Positions 1-8,139 of a DNA stretch of 52,551 nt are shown here, in pieces. How positions within the stretch are numbered: the first letter of the stretch is position 1; each line of letters starts with the position of its first letter. This DNA comes from Bacteroidales bacterium. GTDB taxonomy: Bacteria > Bacteroidota > Bacteroidia > Bacteroidales > WCHB1-69. Below the pieces are notes generated by a model that saw nothing but the letters and a program-made list of their open reading frames with translations, was not told the DNA's origin and searched no databases. The DNA is taken from assembly GCA_017615595.1 (NCBI GenBank), contig JAFZZT010000038.1, forward strand, positions 1-52,551. Direction: 5' to 3'. The position numbers were made by a program, and so were the translations under genes.

Positions 1-342
1 CAGGTCATCGGCAATCTTGCGGGTGAGGATGGCTGTCTTCTTGATCTCAAACAATTGAATGTCATCCAGCACACGGCCATCCGCCAAGGCGTTCAGTGTG
101 GGACGAATGTCATTGATCTGATGCAAATGGTTGCGAATATGCGTGATTTTGGTGCGATATGACTCGTTTTGGAGTATCGCAACGGTCGATTCCACCAAAT
201 CAAACTCTCCTTCTAATTCCTTTGCATCCGTGCAAAACGGCAGATTCAACAGATAATGCCTCCCCAGATTGGAAGTCAGCTGAAGATGCTCATAGACGTA
301 ATGCAACGCCGGATTCTGTTCAAAGGAATTCTTAAAAAGCAT
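1..342 (-). CDS. MutS-family protein, N-terminal part (runs off window edge)
   Basis: The minus-strand reading frame starts with ATG at 342 and stays open for 114 codons to the window edge, so the C-terminus is outside. The visible part looks like the helical core/lever region of MutS-type ATPases: a 'LGRHYLLNLPF' segment followed by 'LEGEFDLVES' resembles the 'LGR..L..LPF...ei..Rf..v' start of MutS domain III, and 'INDIRPTLNAL' continues the helical pattern. There is no mismatch-recognition domain before it, so this would be a short MutS-related protein of the kind common in Bacteroidota rather than MutS itself. The ATPase domain that would prove this is not in the window. Confidence 0.55.
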   Translation of the reverse strand, partial: MLFKNSFEQNPALHYVYEHLQLTSNLGRHYLLNLPFCTDAKELEGEFDLVESTVAILQNESYRTKITHIRNHLHQINDIRPTLNALADGRVLDDIQLFEIKKTAILTRKIADDL

Positions 343-363
343 ATACAAATTCTTAAAAAAAAT

Positions 364-462
364 AATTCATCTCTAATCCCCTAATCTCCTAATCTTCTAA
401 TCTCCTTCTCTACTCTACTCTACTCTTCTCCTCCCCTCCTCCTTTCATCTCTAATCTAAAAG
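364..462. repeat. Short degenerate tandem repeats between genes
   Basis: The gap between the MutS-like start and the ABC permease stop holds about four copies of an octamer like CTAATCTC, then three copies of TACTC, then a pyrimidine-rich tail. No hairpin or promoter box is evident. Similar tracts with different units occur elsewhere in the window (see findings). Confidence 0.7.
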
Positions 463-464
463 CA

Positions 465-1808
465 TCAGGCTTTCCTCAGCCACTTGAAAATCTCTTTCCA
501 GCTGCTCTTCTTACCGTACATCAGGATGCCCATGCGATACACTTTGGCGGCGAACCACACGCAGAACACGAGGAACAGCAAGGCCAAGCCCATGGAGGTC
601 AGCAACTGCCACAGCGGCACGCCGGCGGGCAGGCGCACCATCATGATGATGGGCGAGGTCAGTGGAATCATGGAAAACCACAACGCCAGTTGACCATTGG
701 GATTGGTGGAAATAGTCGGAATAAGAATGATGGCCAGCATCAGCGGAATAGTGACCGGCATGGTATATTGCTGCGAGTCGCTCTCGTTGTCCACCACTGA
801 ACCTGTCGCCGCATACAAAGTGGCATAAATCAGGTATCCCACAATGAAGAAGAAAAGGAAGCAGAGGATAATTTCCGTGAAAGAGACAGGGAAATAATCG
901 TTGATTTTCTGGAAAATGTTCACACTGTCGGCTATTCCAGTTTGCTCGGCTGCGTTTTGCAAGGCTTCCGGTGTGCCTTCGGCGGCCAATTCCGTGGTTG
1001 TATCCGACTGGAACAGGTTAGGGGCAGCCAACTGAATGCCGCCCAAAATGCCCATTGTCAGCATTATCCAAATGGCAAACTGCGTGAGGCCCACAAGCGC
1101 GATGCCCACAATCTTGCCGATGAGCAACTGCATGGGTTTCACGGAAGAGATCAGCACTTCCACAATGCGGTTGCTCTTCTCCTCCAACACGCCGCGCAGC
1201 ACCTGGCTGGCAAAGATGATGATGATGAAATAGATGAAGAAACCGCACATCATGCCGATAATCTCATTCATCTCTGCATCATTCTCCCGCTCCATGCCAT
1301 CGTCATCCACCTGTATCGTGGTAATATCCACTTTGGTAAGGTCCTGAAGTTTCTCGAACTTGGCGGGTTCTATGTGCAACGAGTCTTGCAGGATGCGGTC
1401 GAAAAATATCTCATTCATCTGGCTTTCCAGCTTGCCCTGCAAGCTCGACGGCAGGTTTTTCTTGTAATAGAGATTGCTTTTCAGCCCTTGGCTGTTGTTG
1501 AGAATATGGAACACACAGTCGTATTGGTCGCCGTTAAGCGCCTCCTGCTTCAGCTGGTTGATGTCGCCCGACTGATAGCTGAAAGTGGTATTGTCGTTCC
1601 CTTCAAAGGCATTCAGGAAAATGTCAGTATCATCCACCACAAGTACACGGGCTGTCTGCGACTTCTCGCTGTGCATGACCAGCAACACAGGCAACACGAT
1701 AATGGTAGCCAGCAGTACCGGCAGCAGGAGGGTCATGATGATGAAGGATTTCTTCTTAACCCTTGTGGTGTATTCGCGGGATATGATAAGGGATATGTTG
1801 TTACTCAT
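465..1808 (-). CDS. ABC-2 type transporter permease (NatB-like)
   Basis: This is the membrane subunit of an ABC exporter, 447 residues from the chosen start. There is one N-terminal transmembrane helix (about residues 22-46), then a large non-membrane domain of about 130 residues, then five or six helices. The segment 'LEEKSNRIVEVLISS' after the second helix is typical of the NatB / ABC2_membrane_3 group. I chose the ATG at 1808, which overlaps the stop of the upstream ATPase gene by 8 bases (ATGAGTAA). A start at 1853 would add 15 residues lying inside the ATPase gene. Translational coupling to the ATPase is likely. The substrate cannot be told from sequence; Na+ export is known for NatAB, but many members differ. 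Confidence 0.85.
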   Translation of the reverse strand: MSNNISLIISREYTTRVKKKSFIIMTLLLPVLLATIIVLPVLLVMHSEKSQTARVLVVDDTDIFLNAFEGNDNTTFSYQSGDINQLKQEALNGDQYDCVFHILNNSQGLKSNLYYKKNLPSSLQGKLESQMNEIFFDRILQDSLHIEPAKFEKLQDLTKVDITTIQVDDDGMERENDAEMNEIIGMMCGFFIYFIIIIFASQVLRGVLEEKSNRIVEVLISSVKPMQLLIGKIVGIALVGLTQFAIWIMLTMGILGGIQLAAPNLFQSDTTTELAAEGTPEALQNAAEQTGIADSVNIFQKINDYFPVSFTEIILCFLFFFIVGYLIYATLYAATGSVVDNESDSQQYTMPVTIPLMLAIILIPTISTNPNGQLALWFSMIPLTSPIIMMVRLPAGVPLWQLLTSMGLALLFLVFCVWFAAKVYRMGILMYGKKSSWKEIFKWLRKA

Positions 1809-2733
1809 GATGTTGTTGGTTGAAGGTTTGCACTTGTTCAATGAAAATCTCATTCATAGTAGGAAGTATCTCATTGAAAGAGAGTATATTGCTATAATCA
1901 ACCAGCATCTTCAGCAGATTGTTGGCCGGCTGGTTGTCTTGAATCTTCACCGTATAGGAAGTCGATTGCGGAGTCGTTTGCTTCTCAATCAATTCGTATG
2001 GATGCTGCAGCAGAGGGGTGATGTCGGGACTGTCCGCTGACAATTCAATAGCGTAGATGTTTTTCTTGAAACGGTTTTTCACATCGTGGATGTTACCCTC
2101 CAGGATTTTCTGCGCATGGTTGATGAGAGCAATCTCATCGCAAATCTCTTCTACCGAAGCCATGTTGTGTGTGGAGAGGATGATGGTGGCCCCTTCTTTC
2201 TTCAATTGCAAAATCTCTTCTTTCAGCAAGTTGGAGTTGATAGGATCAAAACCGCTGAATGGTTCGTCCAGGATGATGAAAGAGGGTTTGTGCAAGATGG
2301 TGGTAATGAACTGCAGCTTCTGCTGCATACCCTTTGACAACTCTTCCACCGGACGGCCCCACCAGTCCAGAATACCGTACTGTTCGAACTTTACGCGCAA
2401 GCGCTGGTACGCAGTGTTGCGGTCAAGGCCTTTGAGACGGGCCAGATACATAGCCTGTTCGCCGGCTTTCATCTTCTTGTACAATCCTCGCTCCTCCGGC
2501 AGATAGCCAATCTGGCGCACATCGTCCGCCTCCAGGGGATGGCCTTTGAAATAGACGGTACCCGAATCTGGAAAGGTTATCTGGTTAAGAATGCGGATAA
2601 GGGTCGTCTTGCCGGCACCGTTGGGGCCCAGCAAGCCGAAAATGACACCCTCCGGCACGGACAACGACACATTGTCCAACGCCAGGTGGTTGCTAAAAGC
2701 TTTTGTAACCTGATCTACTTCAATGATGTTCAT
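1801..2733 (-). CDS. ABC transporter ATP-binding protein (NatA-like)
   Basis: This is the nucleotide-binding subunit paired with the permease gene downstream; 310 residues. Walker A is GPNGAGKT (residues 36-43), the signature is LSKGMQQ (132-138, a variant of LSGGQ), Walker B is FIILDEP (152-158) and the H-loop histidine is at 189 in 'LSTHN'. The C-terminal 85 residues or so form an extension of the kind found in NatA/CcmA-type exporters. The start codon overlaps the stop of the DUF4290 gene by ATGA, and the stop overlaps the permease start, so the three genes form one tightly coupled operon. It is expected to act at the cytoplasmic face of the inner membrane. Confidence 0.9.
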   Translation of the reverse strand: MNIIEVDQVTKAFSNHLALDNVSLSVPEGVIFGLLGPNGAGKTTLIRILNQITFPDSGTVYFKGHPLEADDVRQIGYLPEERGLYKKMKAGEQAMYLARLKGLDRNTAYQRLRVKFEQYGILDWWGRPVEELSKGMQQKLQFITTILHKPSFIILDEPFSGFDPINSNLLKEEILQLKKEGATIILSTHNMASVEEICDEIALINHAQKILEGNIHDVKNRFKKNIYAIELSADSPDITPLLQHPYELIEKQTTPQSTSYTVKIQDNQPANNLLKMLVDYSNILSFNEILPTMNEIFIEQVQTFNQQHHE

Positions 2734-3398
2734 AAATTAATCGGGCCTTTTTTCTTTTTTTTCTTCTTCTTTTTATTCTTTTTCTTGGTCGGAGTAACGT
2801 AGAAGGAAGCATTACTGTTGGCTGTATGCAACAGGGCATTGGTGGTGGCAAACGTGAAATCCTCCGGCACGGTAAGCTTTCCGTCCGACAACTCGTTGAT
2901 CTGGTGTGCGATCAGCGCGTCATTCACCGAGTCGCGGTTGTAGGTCAAGTACATCATCTTCAAGTGGTTGGCCAGCGGGCGCACCAGCACGTTGCGCACA
3001 TCTTCCGGATAGGTGGCCACCATCTTGATGACATTCTCCATATTGCGTCCGTATGTTCTCAAACGGATGTGATGCTTGTTGTATTCGGGCTTCACCACTT
3101 CCTTCTCCTTGGTTTCGGGCACCGGCTTCGGGAAGGGCGAATCAATCTCCAGGGCGTAATCCGACATGATGAACAGATGGTCCCAGAGCTTGTGCCAATA
3201 GTCGGCCGACTCGCGCTTGCCCACATTGGCCGGATCCTTGACCTCGTTGAGCTGGTCCATCACACGCACGATGGCGCGGGCCGTCTCATTCCGCTTCTCG
3301 CGGTCCTCGATAGTCATGCACTCCTCGATCATCTTCTGCACATTGCGGCCATACTCCTTGATGACTAATTTGTTTCGTTTGGTGTTGTATTCTATCAT
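2730..3398 (-). CDS. DUF4290 domain protein with poly-lysine tail
   Basis: 222 residues, soluble, with no signal peptide. The N-terminal 'MIEYNTKRNKLVIKEYGRN' and the later 'HHIRLRTYGRNMENVI' match the pattern of the DUF4290 family, which is found in Bacteroidota and has no known function. The two similar 'YGRN' segments suggest an internal duplication. The last 20 residues are mostly lysine, including nine in a row, encoded by an A/T-homopolymer stretch at about 2745-2790. This basic tail is probably disordered; RNA or membrane binding would be a guess. It is the first gene of the DUF4290-NatA-NatB operon, 30 bases downstream of a TATTTTTGC promoter box. Confidence 0.8.
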   Translation of the reverse strand: MIEYNTKRNKLVIKEYGRNVQKMIEECMTIEDREKRNETARAIVRVMDQLNEVKDPANVGKRESADYWHKLWDHLFIMSDYALEIDSPFPKPVPETKEKEVVKPEYNKHHIRLRTYGRNMENVIKMVATYPEDVRNVLVRPLANHLKMMYLTYNRDSVNDALIAHQINELSDGKLTVPEDFTFATTNALLHTANSNASFYVTPTKKKNKKKKKKKKKGPINL

Positions 3399-3428
3399 AA
3401 AAGGAAAATGATTTTTTCAATTGGTTTG

Positions 3429-3436
3429 CAAAAATA
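3429..3436 (-). promoter_or_regulatory. Promoter -7 box of the DUF4290-ABC operon
   Basis: On the minus strand the sequence reads TATTTTTGC, matching the Bacteroidetes -7 consensus TAnnTTTG, 30 bases before the start codon at 3398. I could not see a convincing -33 element. Confidence 0.6.
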
Positions 3437-3462
3437 GAAAAAAACGGGATAACCTGTCGGGA

Positions 3463-5349
3463 TCATCGTTTCTTCTTTTCCGGAATCACGGGCAGCGTCG
3501 CGAGGCTATCCAGATATGCTTGCTCGCGAGCGGCAAGGCTGTCACGGATGGCACGTTGGCATATCTTGTAGGAATTCTGGTAGATGACAACGATGGGCTT
3601 GGAGTCCACCCGCAACTGATACAGTGTCTTGTCAGACGGCCATGTGCCGTTGCGGAGTTGCGCCGGCGGTATATTGCTGCAGAAATCCATATAGTAATCC
3701 CATGTGCTGTCCAGCTTGTTGTACGGCACAAATTCCAAATCAATCATGCCTTTTTCCTGCTGGAAGAACAGGGCGCAAGCTGCATTGCCATTGGTGGCCA
3801 CCGTCACAACACTGTCTTCCGTATTCTGGCTTATGTTTTCCCTGTAGATATGCTGAACGAGCCACTGACAAACCGTCTTATTGGCATCATCGTTGCAATC
3901 CAGCTCATATTTGGCATACGCATTGTTGATACCGCCGGAAATCTCGTTGAAATAGAGCGACACCACCGGCCGGTTGAACATGATATGCCGGATAGGCAGG
4001 CAGGAAAGCAGCGCAATGATACCCAGAATCACGACATTGGTATATCTGTCGTTCACCGCACGCAAGGTGCACTCCACCCCACTCGCAGCAATCAGCATGA
4101 AAAGCGGGTAGATGAAATAGTAGATGGCCCACATAGTATCCGGACGCAAGTAGCTGAAACGGACCTCATGGATGCAGTACAGGAAAGAATAGAAGAAAAT
4201 GAAGATGGAATAGAACTTCAGTGACTTCACCGCCGTACTGAAGAAGATAAAGAAAAGCAGTACGCCCGTCAGGATGATGGTAGGCGTAGTGATGAAAAGA
4301 TACTTGATCAGATAGGTTCTCGGAAAGTTGTCCGGTCCGATGATGTGTCCTTTGTAGAGTTGGTTGCCGGATTGCGGGTAGTTGACTGTCAGCAGCTCGA
4401 AGGCCTTGCGCGGGGCCACCACGGAGCTTTCAAGGAACCACGTGCTCAGACCTTGCACCAAATACACGATCAACGTCGTGCCGAGCAACATCAAGCACAG
4501 CAAACCCAATGCCTTGCCGTACTCTTTGGTAAACATCTTTCTGGGCGGATTATAGAGGAAGAAGTTGAGCAGCGTGAATACGATGAAGAAATGCAGCAGC
4601 ACAAAACCGGCATTGTAGGTGGACAGCGCCAGAAACATGCCCAGCAGAATCTTCACACAACGGAAAACACGGATAACCGGCAACTCACGGGAAAAATAGT
4701 ACATCTGCGTAATGGTGAACACGAAGCCAAATGCAAATGTCACATCCACCATATTGCTCAACGAATACCCGAAAAAGCGGGGAGAAATGAACAGGAAAAA
4801 TGCGGTGAAAAACGCCGCACGCCAATTGAAGGCCTTCAGTATCAAGATGGAAAGATACAGGATAAGCAGCCAACCGAATATCGCACTCAAGCCATGACGG
4901 ATAGTGAAGGTGTCTTCAACATGCAACGCCTTGCAGATGGAATAGACCAGCAGGTCGATGTATTGCGCCTGGGTGGAGGCGTAAGGATGCATCTTGTAGG
5001 CATCCGGATCTCCTGTATGATGAAAATGGTCGTACACCAACGCCGAATAATGGTCCTGCTCCATCTCGCGGGTGGAGATGCCCACATGGCGGCTCATGAG
5101 AACCATCACCACCAGCATCACCGCCATGGAAATCATCAGCAGATATTTATAGACATCATCGGCGCTCCTGAGCGAGAACGAGAACAGTTTCTTCTCCACA
5201 GAATACCGGATGTTCTTCTGCGCCTGCTTGGAAAGCCGTATCTCCCAAACATCATCATCAAACAGCTCCTGCGAATAGGTAATTCTGGCAAAAAACTGCT
5301 TGATAACCTGAAAGATGCGTTCAATAATATTCAATTTCTCCTTCTCCAT
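3463..5349 (-). CDS. GT-C fold membrane glycosyltransferase (GT39-like)
   Basis: Large integral membrane protein, 628 residues from the ATG at 5349. After a cytoplasmic N-terminus of about 55 residues there is a first helix, then a periplasmic loop with 'EMEQDHYSALVYDHF', in the position where GT39/ArnT-like enzymes keep their catalytic acidic residues. About eleven more hydrophobic helices follow, then a soluble C-terminal region of about 170 residues. This layout fits a polyprenyl-phosphate-sugar dependent transferase. The reading frame is open 89 codons further upstream, but that part lies inside the WbqC gene and has no family-like sequence, so it was left out. It begins 4 bases after the WbqC stop, implying co-transcription and a role in surface polysaccharide or protein glycosylation. 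Confidence 0.65.
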   Translation of the reverse strand: MEKEKLNIIERIFQVIKQFFARITYSQELFDDDVWEIRLSKQAQKNIRYSVEKKLFSFSLRSADDVYKYLLMISMAVMLVVMVLMSRHVGISTREMEQDHYSALVYDHFHHTGDPDAYKMHPYASTQAQYIDLLVYSICKALHVEDTFTIRHGLSAIFGWLLILYLSILILKAFNWRAAFFTAFFLFISPRFFGYSLSNMVDVTFAFGFVFTITQMYYFSRELPVIRVFRCVKILLGMFLALSTYNAGFVLLHFFIVFTLLNFFLYNPPRKMFTKEYGKALGLLCLMLLGTTLIVYLVQGLSTWFLESSVVAPRKAFELLTVNYPQSGNQLYKGHIIGPDNFPRTYLIKYLFITTPTIILTGVLLFFIFFSTAVKSLKFYSIFIFFYSFLYCIHEVRFSYLRPDTMWAIYYFIYPLFMLIAASGVECTLRAVNDRYTNVVILGIIALLSCLPIRHIMFNRPVVSLYFNEISGGINNAYAKYELDCNDDANKTVCQWLVQHIYRENISQNTEDSVVTVATNGNAACALFFQQEKGMIDLEFVPYNKLDSTWDYYMDFCSNIPPAQLRNGTWPSDKTLYQLRVDSKPIVVIYQNSYKICQRAIRDSLAAREQAYLDSLATLPVIPEKKKR

Positions 5350-5353
5350 GGCA

Positions 5354-5989
5354 TTATGAATTAAATGACGCGTTGAGGGCTTTGAGATAGTCAACGGCTT
5401 CGGGGCCGGCATTGAACAACAGGTCAATGATGGAGAGATTGGGCGTGAATCCGAACCGATCCTCGAAGACCTGATAATACGGAGTGGTGAACCGATATGG
5501 ATAGTCGGGGCTGATACTCCGTTTGGGGTGGATGAGCGTCCGCAAGTCGGGCTGCCGAGACCCTTCGTAATCCGTTGTAAGTTTGATTTCAGTCTGAATA
5601 CGGAGCATCTTCGCAATCGTCCGTATCAGTTGCAGATTGAAATCAAAAAGTCTTTCGTAGCGTTGTTCGTAGAAAGAACGTAGGGGGTCCTGATAGTACA
5701 TGAAATAGGGGCTTGTGTTGTAGGCGGTCACGATAGTGCGCCAGTGATTGCGCTGCCAGGGGGTGGTGTATTCGATGCGTGCCTCCGTAATCAAAGGTTT
5801 GTGCGTATCGTGCACCACGGGAATGAGCAGTGACTGCACCCCATTACCTGTCAGGATACAAGCCCTGTTGCGGTAACTCTGCTTGCAGTAGTTCTCCCTG
5901 CTCTCCATCCACACTTCCTGGCTCATCAAAAAGGAGAAATATTCGATGGGCGGAAGATATGCAGTCGATAAGAGCGGGACGGTATTCAA
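5354..5989 (-). CDS. WbqC family protein
   Basis: 211 residues, no signal peptide. The opening 'LLSTAYLPPIEYFSFL' and the later 'WQRNHWRTIVTAYNTSPYF' are the conserved blocks of the WbqC-like family, whose founding member lies in an O-antigen cluster; the reaction is not established. The gene begins 2 bases after the stop of the T9SS peptidase and ends 4 bases before the glycosyltransferase start, so the three are probably one transcript. The partner glycosyltransferase supports a part in surface sugar synthesis or transfer. The assignment to family is good; the biochemical role is inference. Confidence 0.8.
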   Translation of the reverse strand: MNTVPLLSTAYLPPIEYFSFLMSQEVWMESRENYCKQSYRNRACILTGNGVQSLLIPVVHDTHKPLITEARIEYTTPWQRNHWRTIVTAYNTSPYFMYYQDPLRSFYEQRYERLFDFNLQLIRTIAKMLRIQTEIKLTTDYEGSRQPDLRTLIHPKRSISPDYPYRFTTPYYQVFEDRFGFTPNLSIIDLLFNAGPEAVDYLKALNASFNS

Positions 5990-5991
5990 AA

Positions 5992-7659
5992 CTATCGGGC
6001 AATAATCATTTTGGATTGGTAGATGTGATTGTCACACACAATCTCCACAAAGTAGATGCCATCAGACAAACCCTTGAAATGCAGGTCGAAGGTGTTATCC
6101 GTTAGGACATTCTGGGAAGAAACCAGCATGCCCATGGAGTTATAGACATTGCAGATGCCCTTGCCCATCGGGAAGGTACCCTTCACGGTGATATCGCCAA
6201 TGCTGGGATTGGGCGAGATGGTGAAGGCGCTGGAATTGGCGTTGTAGCTCTCTACACCAGCCGGGGTGCCATCATAGTGCATACCACGAAGTGACAGAGT
6301 CCCTGTATTGTCTGGATCGAGCCAAGGTTTCAGCTTTTTGGCATTATTGTAGTTATTGTTGTTGGTCCAGGAATATGAAATCTTTCCATAATTGTCCGTA
6401 CCCTGCGGGTAATCGCACGCACTGGAGCCAGTGCTCAAACTGCCGATAATGAGTCCGTTAGCATTAAACAGCGGAGAACCGGAGGAACCTTGTTCTGTAC
6501 AACCTTTGTTTTCACCATAGGGCGGATAATACCAACCCACTGTCCAGTATTTGTTATATGATCCACCAAAGCTGGTCACTGCATAGGGAAGGCTGATTTT
6601 CTTATAGTCGCCACCGGGGTGATGGATGGCTGCGCCCACAGAAGAATATCCACCTGCATCCCAACCAGCAAATACAATATTGTCGCGGTACAACGGGCTT
6701 AATGCTCCTGTGATTTTAAGCAAAAGAAAATCAGAACCGCTACCAACGTTGTAGTTGGATCCACTATAACCGGAACTAGCCACCACGGTTCCGCCAGTGC
6801 ATACGCGGTATGAGCCATAGTTACCATCGCAGGTAGTGGTTTGGTATTCAAAATAAAACTTGAAAGTGGCATCTGGATAGGTGGAACAATGGTTTGCAGT
6901 AAACACGTATGGAGTTTTGTCTTGGCGAACATTGTTAATCATAGCGCCTGAACACAGGAATGCACCACCGTTTTCTGTAATGCTAATACAAACTACAGAT
7001 TGGACTTGATCGCGCCATGGATCGGCAACAGGACAAACAACATTTAAGTGACAATTACCTTCAGCATCGCCAATATTCCCTTTTCCGGAATCTTTTAACC
7101 CAAGAAAATCTTTGTAAATGTGTTTGACACGCTCAATACGAATGTTTCCATGATAAAGGGCGTTTGCAGGCTCATGATATTCTATAACCAACTCGTCGTC
7201 AAGAATATCCTCTGACTCCATAAAGCCATTTGTATTAAGAAAATCCTCATTCGTATAGGTACCCGTCAGCTGGCTGCGGTCTCCATTGTAAATGTGGAGA
7301 GATGCGCCTTCCGGAATATTGAACTCCGAGAAAATGACAGTCATTATCAAAGCTCCCGGTGATTTGAGGGATAGACGCCACAAAGTGCTGCCGTCAGCCA
7401 GTACATCTTTGCGGCCGCAATTGTTAAATGTGTAGTCCACACTGTGCACAACTCCCACTCTCATAGGGGTTCCCTTCTCTGCCCAGGCATCCTCTGCCAT
7501 CAACTTGTCGGCATCCACAGCGGGAAGGTCAACCTTGTCAATATTCATGGATATGTTATTGTGATTGAAGCTGTACGGTATTCCAACCACCTCTTTCTGA
7601 GCGAATACGGTAGCTAAGGAGAATGCTACACATAAGAATGTTAATAGGGTCTTTTTCAT
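5992..7659 (-). CDS. Secreted trypsin-like (lysyl endopeptidase-like) serine protease with T9SS sorting domain
   Basis: 555 residues. Residues 1-20 are a signal peptide ending 'ATVFA'. Residues 60-185 form a beta-rich region found at the start of related T9SS peptidases. The trypsin-fold catalytic triad is visible: His257 in 'FTANHCS', Asp310 in 'SDFLLLKI' and Ser393 in 'EQGSSGSPLF'. The domain is closest to lysyl endopeptidase. Residues about 480-555 are a type A T9SS C-terminal domain ('ISPNPSIGDITVKG' ... 'GIYFVEIV'), so the enzyme should be exported by Sec, moved through the outer membrane by T9SS and attached to the surface or released. It is first in an operon with WbqC and a GT-C transferase. 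Substrate specificity is not certain. Confidence 0.88.
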   Translation of the reverse strand: MKKTLLTFLCVAFSLATVFAQKEVVGIPYSFNHNNISMNIDKVDLPAVDADKLMAEDAWAEKGTPMRVGVVHSVDYTFNNCGRKDVLADGSTLWRLSLKSPGALIMTVIFSEFNIPEGASLHIYNGDRSQLTGTYTNEDFLNTNGFMESEDILDDELVIEYHEPANALYHGNIRIERVKHIYKDFLGLKDSGKGNIGDAEGNCHLNVVCPVADPWRDQVQSVVCISITENGGAFLCSGAMINNVRQDKTPYVFTANHCSTYPDATFKFYFEYQTTTCDGNYGSYRVCTGGTVVASSGYSGSNYNVGSGSDFLLLKITGALSPLYRDNIVFAGWDAGGYSSVGAAIHHPGGDYKKISLPYAVTSFGGSYNKYWTVGWYYPPYGENKGCTEQGSSGSPLFNANGLIIGSLSTGSSACDYPQGTDNYGKISYSWTNNNNYNNAKKLKPWLDPDNTGTLSLRGMHYDGTPAGVESYNANSSAFTISPNPSIGDITVKGTFPMGKGICNVYNSMGMLVSSQNVLTDNTFDLHFKGLSDGIYFVEIVCDNHIYQSKMIIAR

Positions 7660-7684
7660 ACTAGTAGTTGTTTTTTAAAGGCTG

Positions 7685-7692
7685 CAAAAATA
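7685..7692 (-). promoter_or_regulatory. Promoter -7 box of the peptidase-WbqC-GT operon
   Basis: Minus strand reads TATTTTTGC, 25 bases before the ATG at 7659. It stands only 13 bases from the opposite-facing rsfS box, so the two promoters must share sequence. Confidence 0.6.
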
Positions 7693-7705
7693 TAAAAAAA
7701 AATTG

Positions 7706-7713
7706 TACCTTTG
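7706..7713 (+). promoter_or_regulatory. Promoter -7 box of rsfS-ftsH
   Basis: Plus strand reads TACCTTTGC, matching TAnnTTTG, 24 bases before the rsfS start at 7738. Confidence 0.6.
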
Positions 7714-7737
7714 CCCGCTAATTAATAAACCACACCT

Positions 7738-8118
7738 ATGACCGTAAAAAGAAAAGTCAAGTTTGAAGGCACGCCCTTTGAAGGGAACATTGAAGAGCTT
7801 ATCATCCAAGCTCTTATTGAAAAGCAGGGCGTAGATATCCAATGCCTGAACCTGAAAAAGATCAACCATACCTATTTCGATTATTTCGTCATCTGCACGG
7901 GCACATCCAAACCGCATGTGGAAACCCTCTGCGATTTTGTGCAGGAGAAAACCCAACGCGAAGCGGGCGTGAAGCCCATCCATGTGGAGGGTCTGGAAAA
8001 CTGCGAGTGGATCCTGCTCGACTATTTCAACGTTCTCGTACACATCTTCCAACCCGAGGCAAGAGCCTACTACAACCTGGAAGCCCTGTGGAGCGACGCG
8101 GACGTGCAGAAGTTTTAA
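7738..8118 (+). CDS. rsfS: Ribosomal silencing factor RsfS
   Basis: 126 residues. RsfS binds ribosomal protein L14 on the large subunit and blocks subunit joining, lowering translation when nutrients are scarce. Conserved blocks are visible in order: 'ALIEKQGVDIQCLNLKKI', 'YFDYFVICTGTSKPHVETL', 'EWILLDYFNVLVHIFQ' and 'ARAYYNLEALWSDA'. The length is normal for the family. The N-terminal 18 residues before the conserved part are basic and specific to this lineage. It has its own promoter box and is followed after 21 bases by ftsH. Confidence 0.95.
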   Translation: MTVKRKVKFEGTPFEGNIEELIIQALIEKQGVDIQCLNLKKINHTYFDYFVICTGTSKPHVETLCDFVQEKTQREAGVKPIHVEGLENCEWILLDYFNVLVHIFQPEARAYYNLEALWSDADVQKF

Positions 8119-8120
8119 TC

Positions 8121-8134
8121 CCTATCCCCTATCC
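8121..8134. repeat. Two copies of heptamer CCCTATC
   Basis: Two perfect tandem heptamers directly after the rsfS stop codon, followed by a partial third. This is the smallest member of the intergenic 7-8 bp repeat class described in the findings. Confidence 0.5.
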
Positions 8135-8139
8135 TATTT

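Noticed and set aside
5350-5616. N-terminal extension of the GT39-like gene
   Set aside because: The 89 extra codons overlap the WbqC gene in another frame and look unlike protein from this family; the ATG at 5349 fits the operon spacing.
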